A stretch of DNA of 64,000 nt, from NCBI GenBank assembly GCA_964035575.1, contig OZ037864.1:744001-808000 (forward strand), given 5' to 3'. The position numbers and the translations under genes are program-made. The stretch is from Rhynchopus sp. YZ270_cl-10 (lineage: Eukaryota > Euglenozoa > Diplonemea > Diplonemida > Diplonemidae). This document shows, piece after piece, positions 29,713 to 41,000 of the stretch. Under the pieces are notes generated by a model. That model was not told where the DNA came from. It worked only from the letters and a program-made list of their open reading frames with translations, and ran no database searches. Position 1 is the first letter of the stretch, and each line of letters begins with the position of its first letter.

Positions 29713-30837
29713 ACCCTATCTCAGATACCGGTAACACATAATTGCATCCCAGCTGAGTTGTGTTCCTGTAAATTAATGTGGTGTTATGTGGTCTGCTAGA
29801 GGGGTTTGGTGTTCTATGGGTTTCTACGTCTTTACTTCTTTTTTTTGTATTTTTTTATTTTTTGTTTTTTTTTTTTTTTTTTGTTGTTTTTTTTTTTTTT
29901 TTGTAATTTCCAGGGATTCCGCTTCTCTTCATTTAAAATCACTGGATATTTATTTGCCTTTTTATAAAGTTTGAAAAGTTTGTAGATTCCAACAGCCCTG
30001 GTCATCTACGGGCAAGCTGAGGTAGTATACCTCCTTGCCTCATTGGTTGCCACAGCTAAAAAAATATTTAAAAAAAAAAAAACACAAAGTCGAAATATAT
30101 AATGTCTATAAAGACATTCCTGCCCCGGCCATAGTCGGAGTTCGTGTTTCGAAACATTCGGGAAAAGGGGGGAAAGGGGGGAAAAGAAAAGTTGCAAGAT
30201 GAATATGCCTCACGTGCATACATATCTTTAAAAAGAATAAAAATAACGGGGGAGGGGAAAATACTCTTGGACGAGACAATTAACTGTCTGGAGAAAGATC
30301 TGTGACACACATTGTTGTTCCACTAACCAATCCCCGTGAAAGTGTCATCTCAAGACAACTCTAAAGAAAGAAACACTATCACTAACATAGTGCACCTTAC
30401 GCATAAGTAAGTTGGTCTGGTATCCAAGTGAGGGAGAAAAAAAGTGAAGTTGATAGTGCAAACGACTCAGGGACGCAGGCACTGACACTCCGAAAAAAAG
30501 AGGGAGGGAGGGAGGAAAAAGTAGGGGAAAAAAATAAAGAAGGAAAAACAAGCTGTGTATTTGTTAAAGTTCGTTCGCTATCGGGTTCAAATTCTTGGAA
30601 AATTTCAGGAATTCCCAAATAAGGTGTCTGTGGGAAGGAGGGGAGTAGAGGTGTACGTGGATTGTGGTAAACAGAGGTATCCATAAAAATAGATCGCTAT
30701 CCGTCACCAAATCATCACGAGGGGGACAGGGAATTTCTTGGTGGTGGTACATGTACACTTTTTTCAAAATCTCTCAATCATCCTTTTGTCGTTCCTATTT
30801 TTGTGTAATTTTAATAAGCGGCAACACAATCCACATC
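29713..30837. other. Intergenic ~1.1 kb, no gene seen
   Basis: Contains long poly-T runs (29840-29905), G-rich and A-rich tracts and one small-family hairpin (30197-30227). A GGTTCAAATTC at 30584-30594 resembles a tRNA B box but has no A box or cloverleaf around it. Confidence 0.4.
30197..30227 (+). ncRNA. Small hairpin element 5 (AAGAT..TATGC loop GCATA..ATCTT)
   Basis: Outer AAGAT/ATCTT, inner TATGC (30204-30208)/GCATA (30216-30220) and loop CTCACGT. Same architecture as elements 2 and 3 with different paired bases. Confidence 0.4.
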
Positions 30838-33831
30838 TCAGACTACAACATCATCGTCAATCGGCTCGTGCTTGCCTTTTTCGGGAATACCATCGTTCTT
30901 CTTGCCGCACACTATAACAATAACAACAATTGCAATGACCAGTGCGGCCCCTCCAATCGAAACACCAATGGCAGCCTTCTCTCCGTCAGTCAAATCGTCG
31001 TCACCATCCAGGTCACGCGAGGCATCGGCAGTGCAGACGTAGCTGGTCGAGTACGTGCGCGAGTAGCCTGTCTCACAAGCCAGTGCCTGGCACGCGTTGT
31101 TCCCGTCGAGAATGGTCTGTGTTGCGTGTGAAAGGGTGCACTGGGATCCACTCGAGGTTTTGCTGCCAGTGGCGGAACCCAGGTCAGAGAGCTTAAGGAT
31201 CGAAGCCTGACGGCCGAAGGTCTGCGCGTTCATTTCAATGTGAATAAACTTCGACTGGCTTGTGAAGGTTGAAAGGGCGATAACACGTGCGTACACAACG
31301 GCGTACAAGGTGAGGCCAGAAGACGACTGGATTCCAAAGGCTCCTGCAGACGAGATTGCTCCCAAAATGTTCTCCATTCCTGCTGAGAACTGTGTTACAG
31401 CGGTGCCTGTGAAGTTCGACACGTCTCCTGCTCCGTAGGTAATCGCAACTATAATTCCTGTTGTCACAATTGTCGTGCCGTCTGCTACACACAGCTTCAC
31501 AAGCCCTGCATCATCAGGGTACGAGAAACCAGTTGCGTTCGCACACGTGCAGGTGTTCCCGCTGTCAGAAATGGTGCAGGTCGACTCCTGGTACATCCCA
31601 GTCATTCTGCAGTCGCTGTCCGACGAGCACCACTCTCCACTGTCAACAGCCGGTGTTGTGGTAGGAACGGCAGTGGGCGCTGGTGTCGGGGCGAAGCACA
31701 CCGAAAATCCCTCAACAAATGTCAGCACGGCAGGACTGACGCACTCCAGTGCCTGGCACGCACCGTTGAGGTCTGGCGTGGTGCGCATAGCGTTGTTCTT
31801 GACACACGACGTACCACCTCCCGTGGTTGCTCCTGATGCGTCACCCAGGTCAGCAATTCCAGACAGCATACCTGCAACTCTCTCAGCAGCCAGGTCCACT
31901 GTCGCTGCCCTGACCTCCGTCAGCAGAAGTGTCTCTCCGTTCACAAAAGCAGCCAGCTTCGTCAGGTTGGGTGTCAACACACCGTACACACCCAGTCCAG
32001 TTCCGTTCGATATCGCAACAACCACAACTTCCCCAACAATCGGACCAAGTGCTGCCTCCATCACAGACCCAAACTCCGTCAGGGCCTGCTCCGTCCACGC
32101 AGACAGCTCACCAGAGCCGTATGTCACGGCAAACGGCACGTTCAGTGTTGCGGAGGCACTGAGGCAGTACTTCACAGCAGACGCATCACTTGGGTAAGCG
32201 AACCCGCTCGTCACACATGTGCAGTATGCCTCACCAAGGGAGTCTGTGGCACAGGTCGATGCTTGGTCCATCCCCTCCTGACGGCAGTCAGCATCAATCA
32301 CACAGAACGCTGTGAACGACGTGAACGGCACAACCTCTGTTGTGACCTTTGTTGGTGCCGGTGTCGGTGCTGTGCACTCGCCGTCAACACACACCGACAG
32401 TCCAGGGAACGCAGTGCACTGTCCAGACACCAGGCACGATGTGTCGTTGAATGAAGCAGGCTTTGCCACACACACGTACCCAACGTCATTAGTACGCAAC
32501 TGCAGGATGTACTGCGACACACACTGCACAGCGTTGCACGCAATCACTCCAGAGAAGTTCATCGTGTAGGCCGCCACTGTGTCCGGAAGCGTGCACGCCT
32601 CAATATCCGAAGTCGAGGGCGGGGTAGCCGTGGCAGGCACCAGTGTGTCACCTGGTGGGACGGGGTTGGGCACGGCGGTAGAGGGCGCCACAACCACTGC
32701 AGACGTCACCACAGTTCCAAGCGACGCTGCTGCTGTTGCGTCGGCAGCCACTTCCTGCACAACTGCTGCCTGCACTGCTGCAGAGTCGGTCTTCACTGCC
32801 TCCAGTGCAGGCACATCGTACGTGCTCATCACACCAACAGACCCACACTCGAAGGTCACCTGCTGTGCAGCACCACCAACGTTCGATCCCAGCGAGTTGA
32901 TCACAGTCACCTTCACCGCGAAGGGAAGGTCGCCGTTGACACACACCGCCAGTGCCCACACGAAGAACATAACCACCTTGCGCAGCTCCACAATGCAGTC
33001 CCAGTACACAACCTCACCTCCTGCAATCACCTCGAGTGTGTATCCGTTCGAGCAGCTGCACTGGTACACCAGCAGGTTGCATGTTGCGCCACTGTCACCT
33101 CCCTCCTGGCACGTCGCGTCTCCTGTGCACCACTGGACCACAAGCGAAAAGCCACGTCCGGGGACGTTCGTTGGTGGTGCGTTTGTTGCAGGTGCGTCAG
33201 TGGGGACAAGTGGTGCCAGTGTTGCGGGTGCGGGTGTCGGCGGTGCGGGTGTTGGTGCAAACGTGTCTCCGATAGGGAGTGGTGTGGGTGCTGCTGTTGG
33301 GACGGCGGTGGGCACTGCAGTTGGCACAGCAGTTGGTACAGCAGTCGGGATTGCAGTTGGCACAGCAGTTGGAACAGCAGTGGGCACGGTAGTTGGTACA
33401 GCAGTCGGGATTGCTGTGGGCACAGCAGTCGGGACTGCAGTTGGCGATGCTGTGGGCTGTGCTGTTGGGCTGGCGGTCGGGATTGAGGTTGGCACAGCCG
33501 TGGGTACGGCAGTTGGCGCAGCAGTCGGAACAGCAGTCGGGATTGAGGTAGGCACAGCAGTTGGAACGACAGTCGGAACAGCAGTCGGAACAGCAGTTGG
33601 AACAGCAGTCGGGATTGAGGTAGGCACAGCAGTTGGAACGGCAGTCGGGACTGCTGTGGGCGATGCAGTTGGCGATGCTGTGGGTGCCGTGGTGTTGGAC
33701 GTATTCAGCACCTCCCACTCAATTTCATCTCTTGCGTACCAGTCCGCCTCCTCATCGAATAAATTGCTGCAAAGAGCAGGTGTCACAACCATCACAGCCA
33801 CCACAAGGGCGACATCACGAAGCATCTTCAT
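30838..33831 (-). CDS. Type I membrane surface protein with Pro-Thr repeats and three Cys-rich modules
   Basis: A single-exon protein of 997 aa from MKMLRDVALVVAVMVVTPALC, a good signal peptide (ATG at 33829-33831). In-frame codons up to 34080 are treated as leader because they would mask the signal peptide. Residues ~47-180 are tandem PTAVPTA / PTSIPTA tetrapeptide repeats, a mucin-like stalk likely to be O-glycosylated. Cys-rich, EGF-like modules follow (WCTGDATCQEGGDS..., FCVIDADCRQEGMDQ..., WCSSDSDCRMTGMYQ...). The second and third are linked to homologous ~200-aa blocks with VTYGxGxxS, a Met-rich helix and CQALxC, so the protein arose by internal duplication. A helix at ~950-972 (GGAALVIAIVVIVIVCG) is followed by a short charged tail (KKNDG...EPIDDDVVV). 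The plan suggests a cell-surface receptor or coat protein; the ligand is unknown. It is the last gene before the repeat domain. Confidence 0.85.
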   Translation of the reverse strand: MKMLRDVALVVAVMVVTPALCSNLFDEEADWYARDEIEWEVLNTSNTTAPTASPTASPTAVPTAVPTAVPTSIPTAVPTAVPTAVPTVVPTAVPTSIPTAVPTAAPTAVPTAVPTSIPTASPTAQPTASPTAVPTAVPTAIPTAVPTTVPTAVPTAVPTAIPTAVPTAVPTAVPTAVPTAAPTPLPIGDTFAPTPAPPTPAPATLAPLVPTDAPATNAPPTNVPGRGFSLVVQWCTGDATCQEGGDSGATCNLLVYQCSCSNGYTLEVIAGGEVVYWDCIVELRKVVMFFVWALAVCVNGDLPFAVKVTVINSLGSNVGGAAQQVTFECGSVGVMSTYDVPALEAVKTDSAAVQAAVVQEVAADATAAASLGTVVTSAVVVAPSTAVPNPVPPGDTLVPATATPPSTSDIEACTLPDTVAAYTMNFSGVIACNAVQCVSQYILQLRTNDVGYVCVAKPASFNDTSCLVSGQCTAFPGLSVCVDGECTAPTPAPTKVTTEVVPFTSFTAFCVIDADCRQEGMDQASTCATDSLGEAYCTCVTSGFAYPSDASAVKYCLSASATLNVPFAVTYGSGELSAWTEQALTEFGSVMEAALGPIVGEVVVVAISNGTGLGVYGVLTPNLTKLAAFVNGETLLLTEVRAATVDLAAERVAGMLSGIADLGDASGATTGGGTSCVKNNAMRTTPDLNGACQALECVSPAVLTFVEGFSVCFAPTPAPTAVPTTTPAVDSGEWCSSDSDCRMTGMYQESTCTISDSGNTCTCANATGFSYPDDAGLVKLCVADGTTIVTTGIIVAITYGAGDVSNFTGTAVTQFSAGMENILGAISSAGAFGIQSSSGLTLYAVVYARVIALSTFTSQSKFIHIEMNAQTFGRQASILKLSDLGSATGSKTSSGSQCTLSHATQTILDGNNACQALACETGYSRTYSTSYVCTADASRDLDGDDDLTDGEKAAIGVSIGGAALVIAIVVIVIVCGKKNDGIPEKGKHEPIDDDVVV
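33290..33690 (-). repeat. Coding 12-bp minisatellite (Pro-Thr repeats)
   Basis: Degenerate tandem copies of GTNGGNACNGCN on the plus strand encode PTAVPTA, PTSIPT and similar. Their mosaic order suggests repeated slippage or unequal exchange. Confidence 0.8.
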
Positions 33832-34318
33832 CGTGGAACTTTGTTTTAATGTGTTAAGTGTATAATCTGCGTGGGAGGTTTCGTGAGTGGGGTAGAGGTT
33901 GATGATCAAAAATAGTACAGTGGAAGTTACCTTTTTTCTTAGCGAACCCTTTTCATATTTTCGACTCGCTCGGCCCACAGGCACATTCTTCATCGTGCGA
34001 CCCCGCATTTGAAAGATCTTCCTACCTCTGAATCGAAAACAACAAAATTTGGGGGAAATACTTTTTTTGTTCATTACCAAAATGCTGGTAAGGGTAGCAC
34101 AATATTTTTTTCTTGGTTGGCGTTTTGCGCGCGCACTTTTTTTTGGATTTTAGGGGGGGAAAAATATTGGAAAAAAATAATATAGTGGACCCGCAGGGTA
34201 AAACAACAGAGCGTACAACCAAAATTCTTCGCCAAAATGAGTTTTTGAGTTCCACTCAATTCAAAGAAGCAAAAATCGGCCACTTTAGTAGCGCAGAAAT
34301 CAAAAGAACAAAAATTTC
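33832..34318. other. 5' flank of the surface-protein gene, transition to repeats
   Basis: A/T-rich, no gene. It marks the boundary between the genic half and the repeat domain. Confidence 0.4.
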
Positions 34319-34416
34319 AGTACACAGTACACAAGTACACAGGTACACAGGTACACAGGTACACAGGTACACAGGTACACAGGTACACAGGTACACAGGT
34401 ACACAGGTACACAGTA
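34319..34416 (+). repeat. 8-bp microsatellite (GTACACAG)n
   Basis: About eleven uninterrupted copies of GTACACAG, the first two slightly variant. It sits at the edge of the repeat domain. Confidence 0.95.
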
Positions 34417-34429
34417 CCAGCCTGAAAAA

Positions 34430-35060
34430 CCGGGATTTTGGCCGCCTGTTTTGCCTGTAGAACCCTTAAGAAACACGTGTTTTCCTAAGGCAAAAAAAAA
34501 ACCCAACTCACGACAGCGAAAACTCGTCCTACGGACCTCGTTGAGGTGCAAAACATTTTTGAAGCTCCTCAAAACCCTCCTATCCTGCCAAACATCCACT
34601 TTTGTGGCTCCATTGGAGGTTCAGACAACTCGAAAAAAAAACCCCCGAGGGGGAGGGAGCGAGGGGGTGGGGGGTACCAAAGCAAATTTTTTAAAATTTC
34701 CTTAACACTCGGTGTTAAGGTCTTTAAGGTTGCTTCACCACCCCACCCTCCCACCCCACCCCCCCCCCAGGGTGGGTTTCGGCCATTTTTTTTCAGGTCT
34801 CTAAACGTCCAAAGAGGTCAAAAAAGTGGATTCTCGGGAAGATAGGAGGTTTTTAGGAGACTTTCTCTGAAGCAAAGACCTCCAAACCCTGACAGACCCT
34901 GAAACCAGGGTGTCGCGAGTACCCCTTTTTTACACGTGTTTCTTAAGGCTTCTACAGGGTTCTACAGGCAAAACAGGCGTTTTGGCCAGAAACCCGGTTT
35001 TTCAGGCGGGTAACCGGGTTTGCGGCTTGGGAAACGTGCCAGCACGCTGTGAGAACCATG
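34430..35060 (-). repeat. Mosaic subtelomere-like module, first copy
   Basis: Contains the shared blocks CCGAGGGGG / GTGTTAAGG, GGTCTCTAAACGTCC, AAGACCTCCAAACCCTGAC, CACGTGTTTCTTAAGG, ACAGGCAAAACAGGCG and AAACCCGGTTTTTCAGGC. The same blocks recur at 38010-42070 and 48590-50030. No protein-like frame. Confidence 0.8.
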
Positions 35061-36165
35061 CGTGGGGGTTTGTAACCACTCGTTGCGTTGGTTGCGTTGC
35101 GTTCGTTGCATACAGATCGTAACGTACGCATCAGTTGCGTTGCGTTGCATGCGTTGCGTTCGTTGCATACAGATCGTAACGTACACATCGGTTGCGTTGT
35201 GTTGCATGCGTTGCGTTCGTTGCATACAGATCGTAACGTACACATCGGTTGCGTTGCGTTGCATGCGTTGCGTTCGTTGCAGACAGATCGTAACGTACAC
35301 ATCGGTTGCGTTGCGTTGCATGCGTTGCGTTCGTTGCATACAGATCGTAACGTACACATCGGTTGCGTTGCGTTGCATGCGTTGCGTTCGTTGCATACAG
35401 ATCGTAACGTACGCATCGGTTGCGTTGTGTTGCATGCGTTGCGTTCGTTGCATACAGATCGTAACGTACGCATCGGTTGCGTTGCGTTCGTTGCGTTCTG
35501 ATCGTTACGTACACATCGGTTGCGTTGCGTGCGTTGCATACAGATCGTAACGTACGCATCGGTTGCGTTGCGTTGCATGCGTTGCGTTCGTTGCAGACAG
35601 ATCGTAACGTACACATCGGTTGCGTTGCGTTGCATGCGTTGCGTTCGTTGCATACAGATCGTAACGTACGCATCGGTTGCGTTGCGTTGCATGCGTTGCG
35701 TTCGTTGCAGACAGATCGTAACGTACGCATCGGTTGCGTTGTGTTGCATGCGTTGCGTTGCGTTCGTTGCATACAGATCGTAACGTACACATCGGTTGCG
35801 TTGCGTTGCATGCGTTGCGTTCGTTGCAGACAGATCGCTACGTACACATCGGTTGCGTTGCGTTCGTTGCGTTCTGATCGTTACGTACACATCGGTTGCG
35901 TTGCGTTGCATGCGTTGCGTTCGTTGCATACAGATCGTAACGTACGCATCGGTTGCGTTGCGTTGCATGCGTTGCGTTCGTTGCATACAGATCGTAACGT
36001 ACGCATCGGTTGCGTTGCGTTGCATGCGTTGCGTTCGTTGCGTTCGTTGCATACAGATCGTAACGTACACATCGGTTGCGTTGCGTTCGTTGCGTTCTGA
36101 TCGTTACGTACGCATCGGTTGCGTTGCGTTGCATGCTTTCGTTGCATACGGATCGTAACGTATAG
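35061..36165 (+). repeat. 57-bp GCGTT-rich tandem array (~19 units)
   Basis: Unit: GTTGCGTTGCGTTGCATGCG, TTGCGTTCGTTGCATACAG, ATCGTAACGTACACATCG. Units differ by CATACAG/CAGACAG, ACACATC/ACGCATC and by shortened units carrying GTTCTGATCGTTACG. Because 57 bp is 19 codons, long repetitive frames arise in several phases; these are not genes. Confidence 0.9.
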
Positions 36166-37920
36166 AGCAAGGCTCTAAGTCGACAGTGTGTCTTTGTGTC
36201 TAGACACTGTCGAAAGACACAAAGACACAAAGACACACTGTGTCTTTTGTCGAAGACACAGTGTGTCTTTGTCGACTGTCGACTGTGTCTTGTCGAAAAA
36301 AAAAATTTTTTTTTTTTTCGACATCACAAAATTTTTTCACCCAAAAAAAAAAATTTTTTTTTGGGACCCGCGGGCACCGGGCATGCAAATAAAGCAAGAA
36401 TTTTGATGTTTTGAGCATCTAGAATTTATTTCCCGGTCATTTTGTGTACCCTGTACATTTTGTATGGGCCAGCGACTTGTCGAAAAATCGAAAAAAAATC
36501 GAAAAAAAAAATTTTTTTTTTGGGAAAATTTCGACCCTGAGGTGGGTTTTTGGGCACCAAAAAATGCAAAAAAACGCAAAAATCGGGTGTTTTGACCATC
36601 TGTGGTTACACAAAACACACTTCTGTGTACAAGCCTACACCAATACAGTGGTAATACAAGGCGATTTTTGGCCAAAAAAAAATTTTTTTTTATGCACCTC
36701 GGAAGACTTTATTGGACGGCCTGGGCACTTGTATGGACAGCATTTATGGGCCTCAAACTCTTTTTATGGGCCTCAAACTCCATTTATGGGCCTAGGCCCA
36801 TAAATGGAGTTTGAGGCCCATAAATGGACTTTTTTTATGGGCCTCAAACTCTTTTTATGGGCCTCAAACTCTTTTTATGGGCCTCAAACTCTTTTTATGG
36901 GCCTCAAACTCCATTTATGGGCCTAGGCCCATAAATGGAGTTTGAGGCCCATAAAAAGAGTTTTTTTGGTACAAGGTGACCTCCGTACTAACTGAACTCT
37001 CGAATTTTTTTTTTCGCCTATAGGGCTTATTTTGACGATTTGAGGCCATTAAAGCCAAAATTGAGCAAAAAAAAGTCTTCCTCGGTGCATAAAACTAGTT
37101 TTGCATGGCCCCGAGGCCTCGTAAGGGCCCCTCGGCCCATAAAAAGTGCCTCGGCCCTGACGGGCCTCGGCACTTTTTATGGGCCTCGGGGCCCTTACTC
37201 GGCCTCGGGGCCATGCAATAAATACTCATTTTGCCCAAAATCAGGCGTGGTACCTCATAAAATTGCCCGATGAATCCAATGAAAACCTCAGATTGGGCAA
37301 ATTATGAAAAAAATTTTCAAGTCGAATTTTCAGCCAAAATACGGCTATTTTGGTCATACCTTACGTACTGACAGTACCCCAGAAAGTAGTTGTCGAAAAA
37401 AAAAAAATTCAAAAAAAAAAAAAATTTTTTTTTTCGCAAAGGCAAATTGAGTTCTTTTGATCTTTTTTTGCAGAAAAACGCGGGGAAATGCCTTAAAAAG
37501 GCTCAAAAGTTGAAAATTCTGGCTATATTTGAAAGATAGGGCCAGAACTAGGAAAAAAGGGCCAAAAAAAAAAAATAAGGTTCGTAAGGCAAAACCGAAT
37601 TCCATAATTTCCAAAAAAAAAAAAAAAAAAAAAGGCAAAATTTTTTCAACGACCAAAAAAAAAAAAATTTTTTTTTTTTTTATGGGGGTCGCGACCCGGG
37701 TCGCGGGGGTCTCGGGGAAATGGTCGTCTTGTTCGCCTTTGTTGCTTATAAGGCCATATGACCCAAAAAATTTTTTTTCGACATCACAAAAAAAAAATTT
37801 TTTTTTTCCTAACAAAAAAAAAAAAAAAAATTTCACGCAGGGTCACCAAAAAAAAAAAATTTTTTTTTTCGACTTTTCGACAGTCGGCCGACAGGGGCCG
37901 ACACTGTCGACTTAGAGCCT
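36166..37920 (+). repeat. Spacer block rich in A/T palindromes and short hairpins, left-arm copy
   Basis: Present in inverted, near-identical form at about 50424-52178. It holds GTCGAC/GTGTCTTTG palindromes (36176-36300) and at least six A-run/T-run hairpins flanked by TCGA or TTGG (for example 36296-36322, 36479-36522, 37393-37435, 37655-37681 and 37845-37872). It also holds a TTTATGGGCCTCAAACTC tandem/inverted cluster (36735-36965) and a long CATGGCCCCGAGG hairpin (37110-37217). No gene. Confidence 0.85.
36735..36965. repeat. TTTATGGGCCTCAAACTC direct and inverted repeat cluster
   Basis: About ten copies of the 20-21-bp unit, with two TTTATGGGCCTAGGCCCATA palindromic centres, so the block can fold into several alternative hairpins. 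It is inverted at 51380-51610. Confidence 0.85.
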
Positions 37921-38009
37921 TGTATAGAGCGGATCCGTTTCGTTGTGTTCGGTTGCGTTTATCAACCACACCAGCCAGGAGTGTTAAGGATTGCCAAAAA
38001 AAACTAAAT

Positions 38010-41000
38010 TAGTTTTTTTTGGCAATCCTTAACACTCCTGGCTGGTGTGGTTGATAAACGCAACCGAACACAACGAAACGGATCCGCTCTATACGTTACG
38101 ATCCGTATGCAACCAACGCAACGCATGCAACGCAACGCAACGAACGTAACCAACCAAACACAACCAACGCAACGCAACCGCTCCGTACGTTGTGCTCTGT
38201 ACGTAACGATCCCTACACAACGAACGCAACGCATGCAACACAACGTAACCGATGTGTACGTAGCTATGTGTACGCAACGAAGGCAACGCAACCAACGCAA
38301 CGAGTGGTTACAAACCCCCATGCATGTTTCTCACACCGCTCTGGCACGTTTCCGAAGCCGCAAACCCGGTTACCCGCCTGAAAAACCGGGTTTTCGGCCA
38401 AAACGGCTGTTTTGCCTGTAGAACCCTGTAGAAGCCTTAAGAAACACGTGTATAAAAGGGGTGCTCGCGACACCCTGGTTTCAGGGTCTGTCAGGGTTTG
38501 GAGGTCTTTGCCTCAGAGAAAGTCTCCTAAAAACCTCCTATCTTCCCAAGAATCCACTTTTTTGACCTCTTTGGACGTTTAGGGACCTGAAAAAAAATTC
38601 TAGAAAACACTTGTGTTTTCTAGTTTTTAAAGGTTGCTTTCCTCGCCGCCCCCCAGTCTAACCCCTACCCTTCAGTCCCTGTAACCCCCCCCCAGTCTCC
38701 CCCCCCCCCCTGCTGGATCCGACCAAAAACCGGTTTTTTTTTCAGGGTGTAGAAGCTTCGCCCAGCTCAAAAAACTGTTTCTTTGGAAAGATCGGGCACT
38801 TTTTGGGGCGTGTATAACTCAGTTTGAGCTGGGAGCCGTTAGAGACCCTGACACCAGGGTGTCACGAGTACCCCTTTTATACACGTGTTTCTTAAGGGTT
38901 CTACAGGGTTCTACAGGCAAAACAGGCGTTTTGGCCAAAAACCCGGTTTTTCAGGCAGGTAACCGGGTTTGCGGCTTGGGAAACGTGCCAGCGAGCTGTG
39001 AGAACCATGCATGGGCCACACACGGCACGAGTTGTAGCAGCCCACCGTAGGTGGGCTGCGTTTGGTAACCACACGATACGGTTAACGCGTGTATCGCATA
39101 TACATAGCGTTGTGTGTATCGTATACGAAGACCGTTGTGTGTAACGCATGTGTAGACCGTTCCTTTATCACAACCACACGAGCCAGCGAAGGGTCACAGC
39201 GGCGCAGGTGTTGCGTTAACGCGATGGGTTAAACCCGTAGCATGCTTTAGGTGCACACGAACCGTGTATCGCATATGCATAGCGTTGTGTGTATCGTATA
39301 CGTACAGCGTCACGTGCAAACCATACACAGACCGGTTGACACACCAGCCAGCGAAGTGTTTTCAAGACCGTCAACTCAAATGGCCGAAACCCACCCTGGG
39401 GGGGGGGGTGGGGTGGGAGGGTGGGGTGGTGAAGCAACCTTAAAGACCTTAACACCGAGTGTTAAGGAATTTAGTTTTTTTTGGCAATCCTTAACACTCA
39501 CTGGCTGGTGTGGTTGATGTATGAAAGGTTTGCAACGCACACAAGCCAACCAACACAACCGATGCGATACGTTTCTTGCGTTCACATCGTTCCGTTCAGA
39601 TCGGAACGATGTGAACGGAACGAATGCAACCGACGCAACGCAACCGATGCGTACGTTACGATCTGTATGCAACGCACGCAACGCAACCGATGTGTACGTA
39701 ACGATCAGAACGCAACGAACGCAACGCAACCGATGTGTACGTTACGATCTGTATGCAACGAACGCAACGCAACCGATGTGTACGTAGCGATCTGTATGCA
39801 ACGAACGCAACGCATGCAACGCAACGCAACCGATGTGTACGTTACGATCTGTATGCAACGAACGCAACGCATGCAACGCAACGCAACCGATGCGTACGTT
39901 ACGATCTGTATGCAACGAACGCAACGCATACAACGCAACGCAACCGATGTGTACGTTACGATCTGTATGCAACGAACGCAACGCATGCAACGCAACGCAA
40001 CCGATGCGTACGTTACGATCTGTATGCAACGCACGCAACGCAACCGATGTGTACGTTACGATCTGTATGCAACGAACGCAACGCATGCAACGCAACGTAA
40101 CCGATGCATACGTTACGATCTGTATGCAACGAACGCAACGCAACCAACGCAACGAGTGGTTACAAACCCCCACGCATGGTTCTCACAGCGCGCTGGCACG
40201 TTTCCCAAGCCGCAAACCCGGTTACCCGCCTGAAAAACCGGGTTTTTGGCCAAAACGCCTGTTTTGCCTGTAGAACCCTGTAGAAGCCTTAAGAAACACG
40301 TGTAAAAAAGGGGTACTCGCGACACCCTGGTTTCAGGGTCTGTCAGGGTTTGGAGGTCTTTGCTTCAGAGAAAGTCTCCTAAAAACCTCCTATCTTCCCA
40401 AGAATCCACTTTTTTGACCTCTTTCGAGGTTTAGAGACCTGAAAAAAAATGCCCGAACCCCACCTTGGGGGGGGGGGGGGGGGGGAGGGTGCCTGAGAGG
40501 GGGGGTGGGTGGGTGGGTGGGTGGGAGGTGATCAGCAACCTTAAAGACCTTAACACCGAGTGTTAAGGATTTAGTTTTTTTTGGCAATCCTTAACACTCA
40601 CTGGCTGGTGTGGTTGATGTATGAAAGGTTTGCAACGCACAGAAGCCAACCAACGCAACCGATGCGATACGTTTCTTGCGTTCACATCGTTCCGTTCAGA
40701 TCGGAACGATGTGAACGGAACGAATGCAACCGACGCAACGCAACCGTTCGGTACGTAACGTCTCGAACCGAAGACACGGAAGCAACGCACCGAACGCAAC
40801 GCATGCAACGCAACGCAACCGATGTGTATGTAACGATCGGAACGCAACGAACGTAACCAACTGAACACAACCAACGCAACGCAACCGCTCTGTTCGTTGC
40901 ACTCTGTATATAACGATCTCTACACAACGAACGCAACGAACGCAACGTAGCGAAGGCAACGCAACCAACGCAACGAGTGGTTACAAACCCCCACGCATGG

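Noticed and set aside
30584-30594. tRNA B-box-like GGTTCAAATTC
   Set aside because: No A box at the right distance and no acceptor or anticodon stems around it.
34952-36158. Long repetitive frames (up to 372 codons) in the 57-bp array
   Set aside because: The unit is 19 codons long, so any stop-free phase stays open. Both strands and several phases give equally long frames, and none has a domain.
36444-36803. 119-codon frame conserved in both palindrome arms (also 51541-51900)
   Set aside because: Conservation follows from the arms being copies. The product is low complexity and spans A/T hairpins and the TTTATGGGCC cluster.
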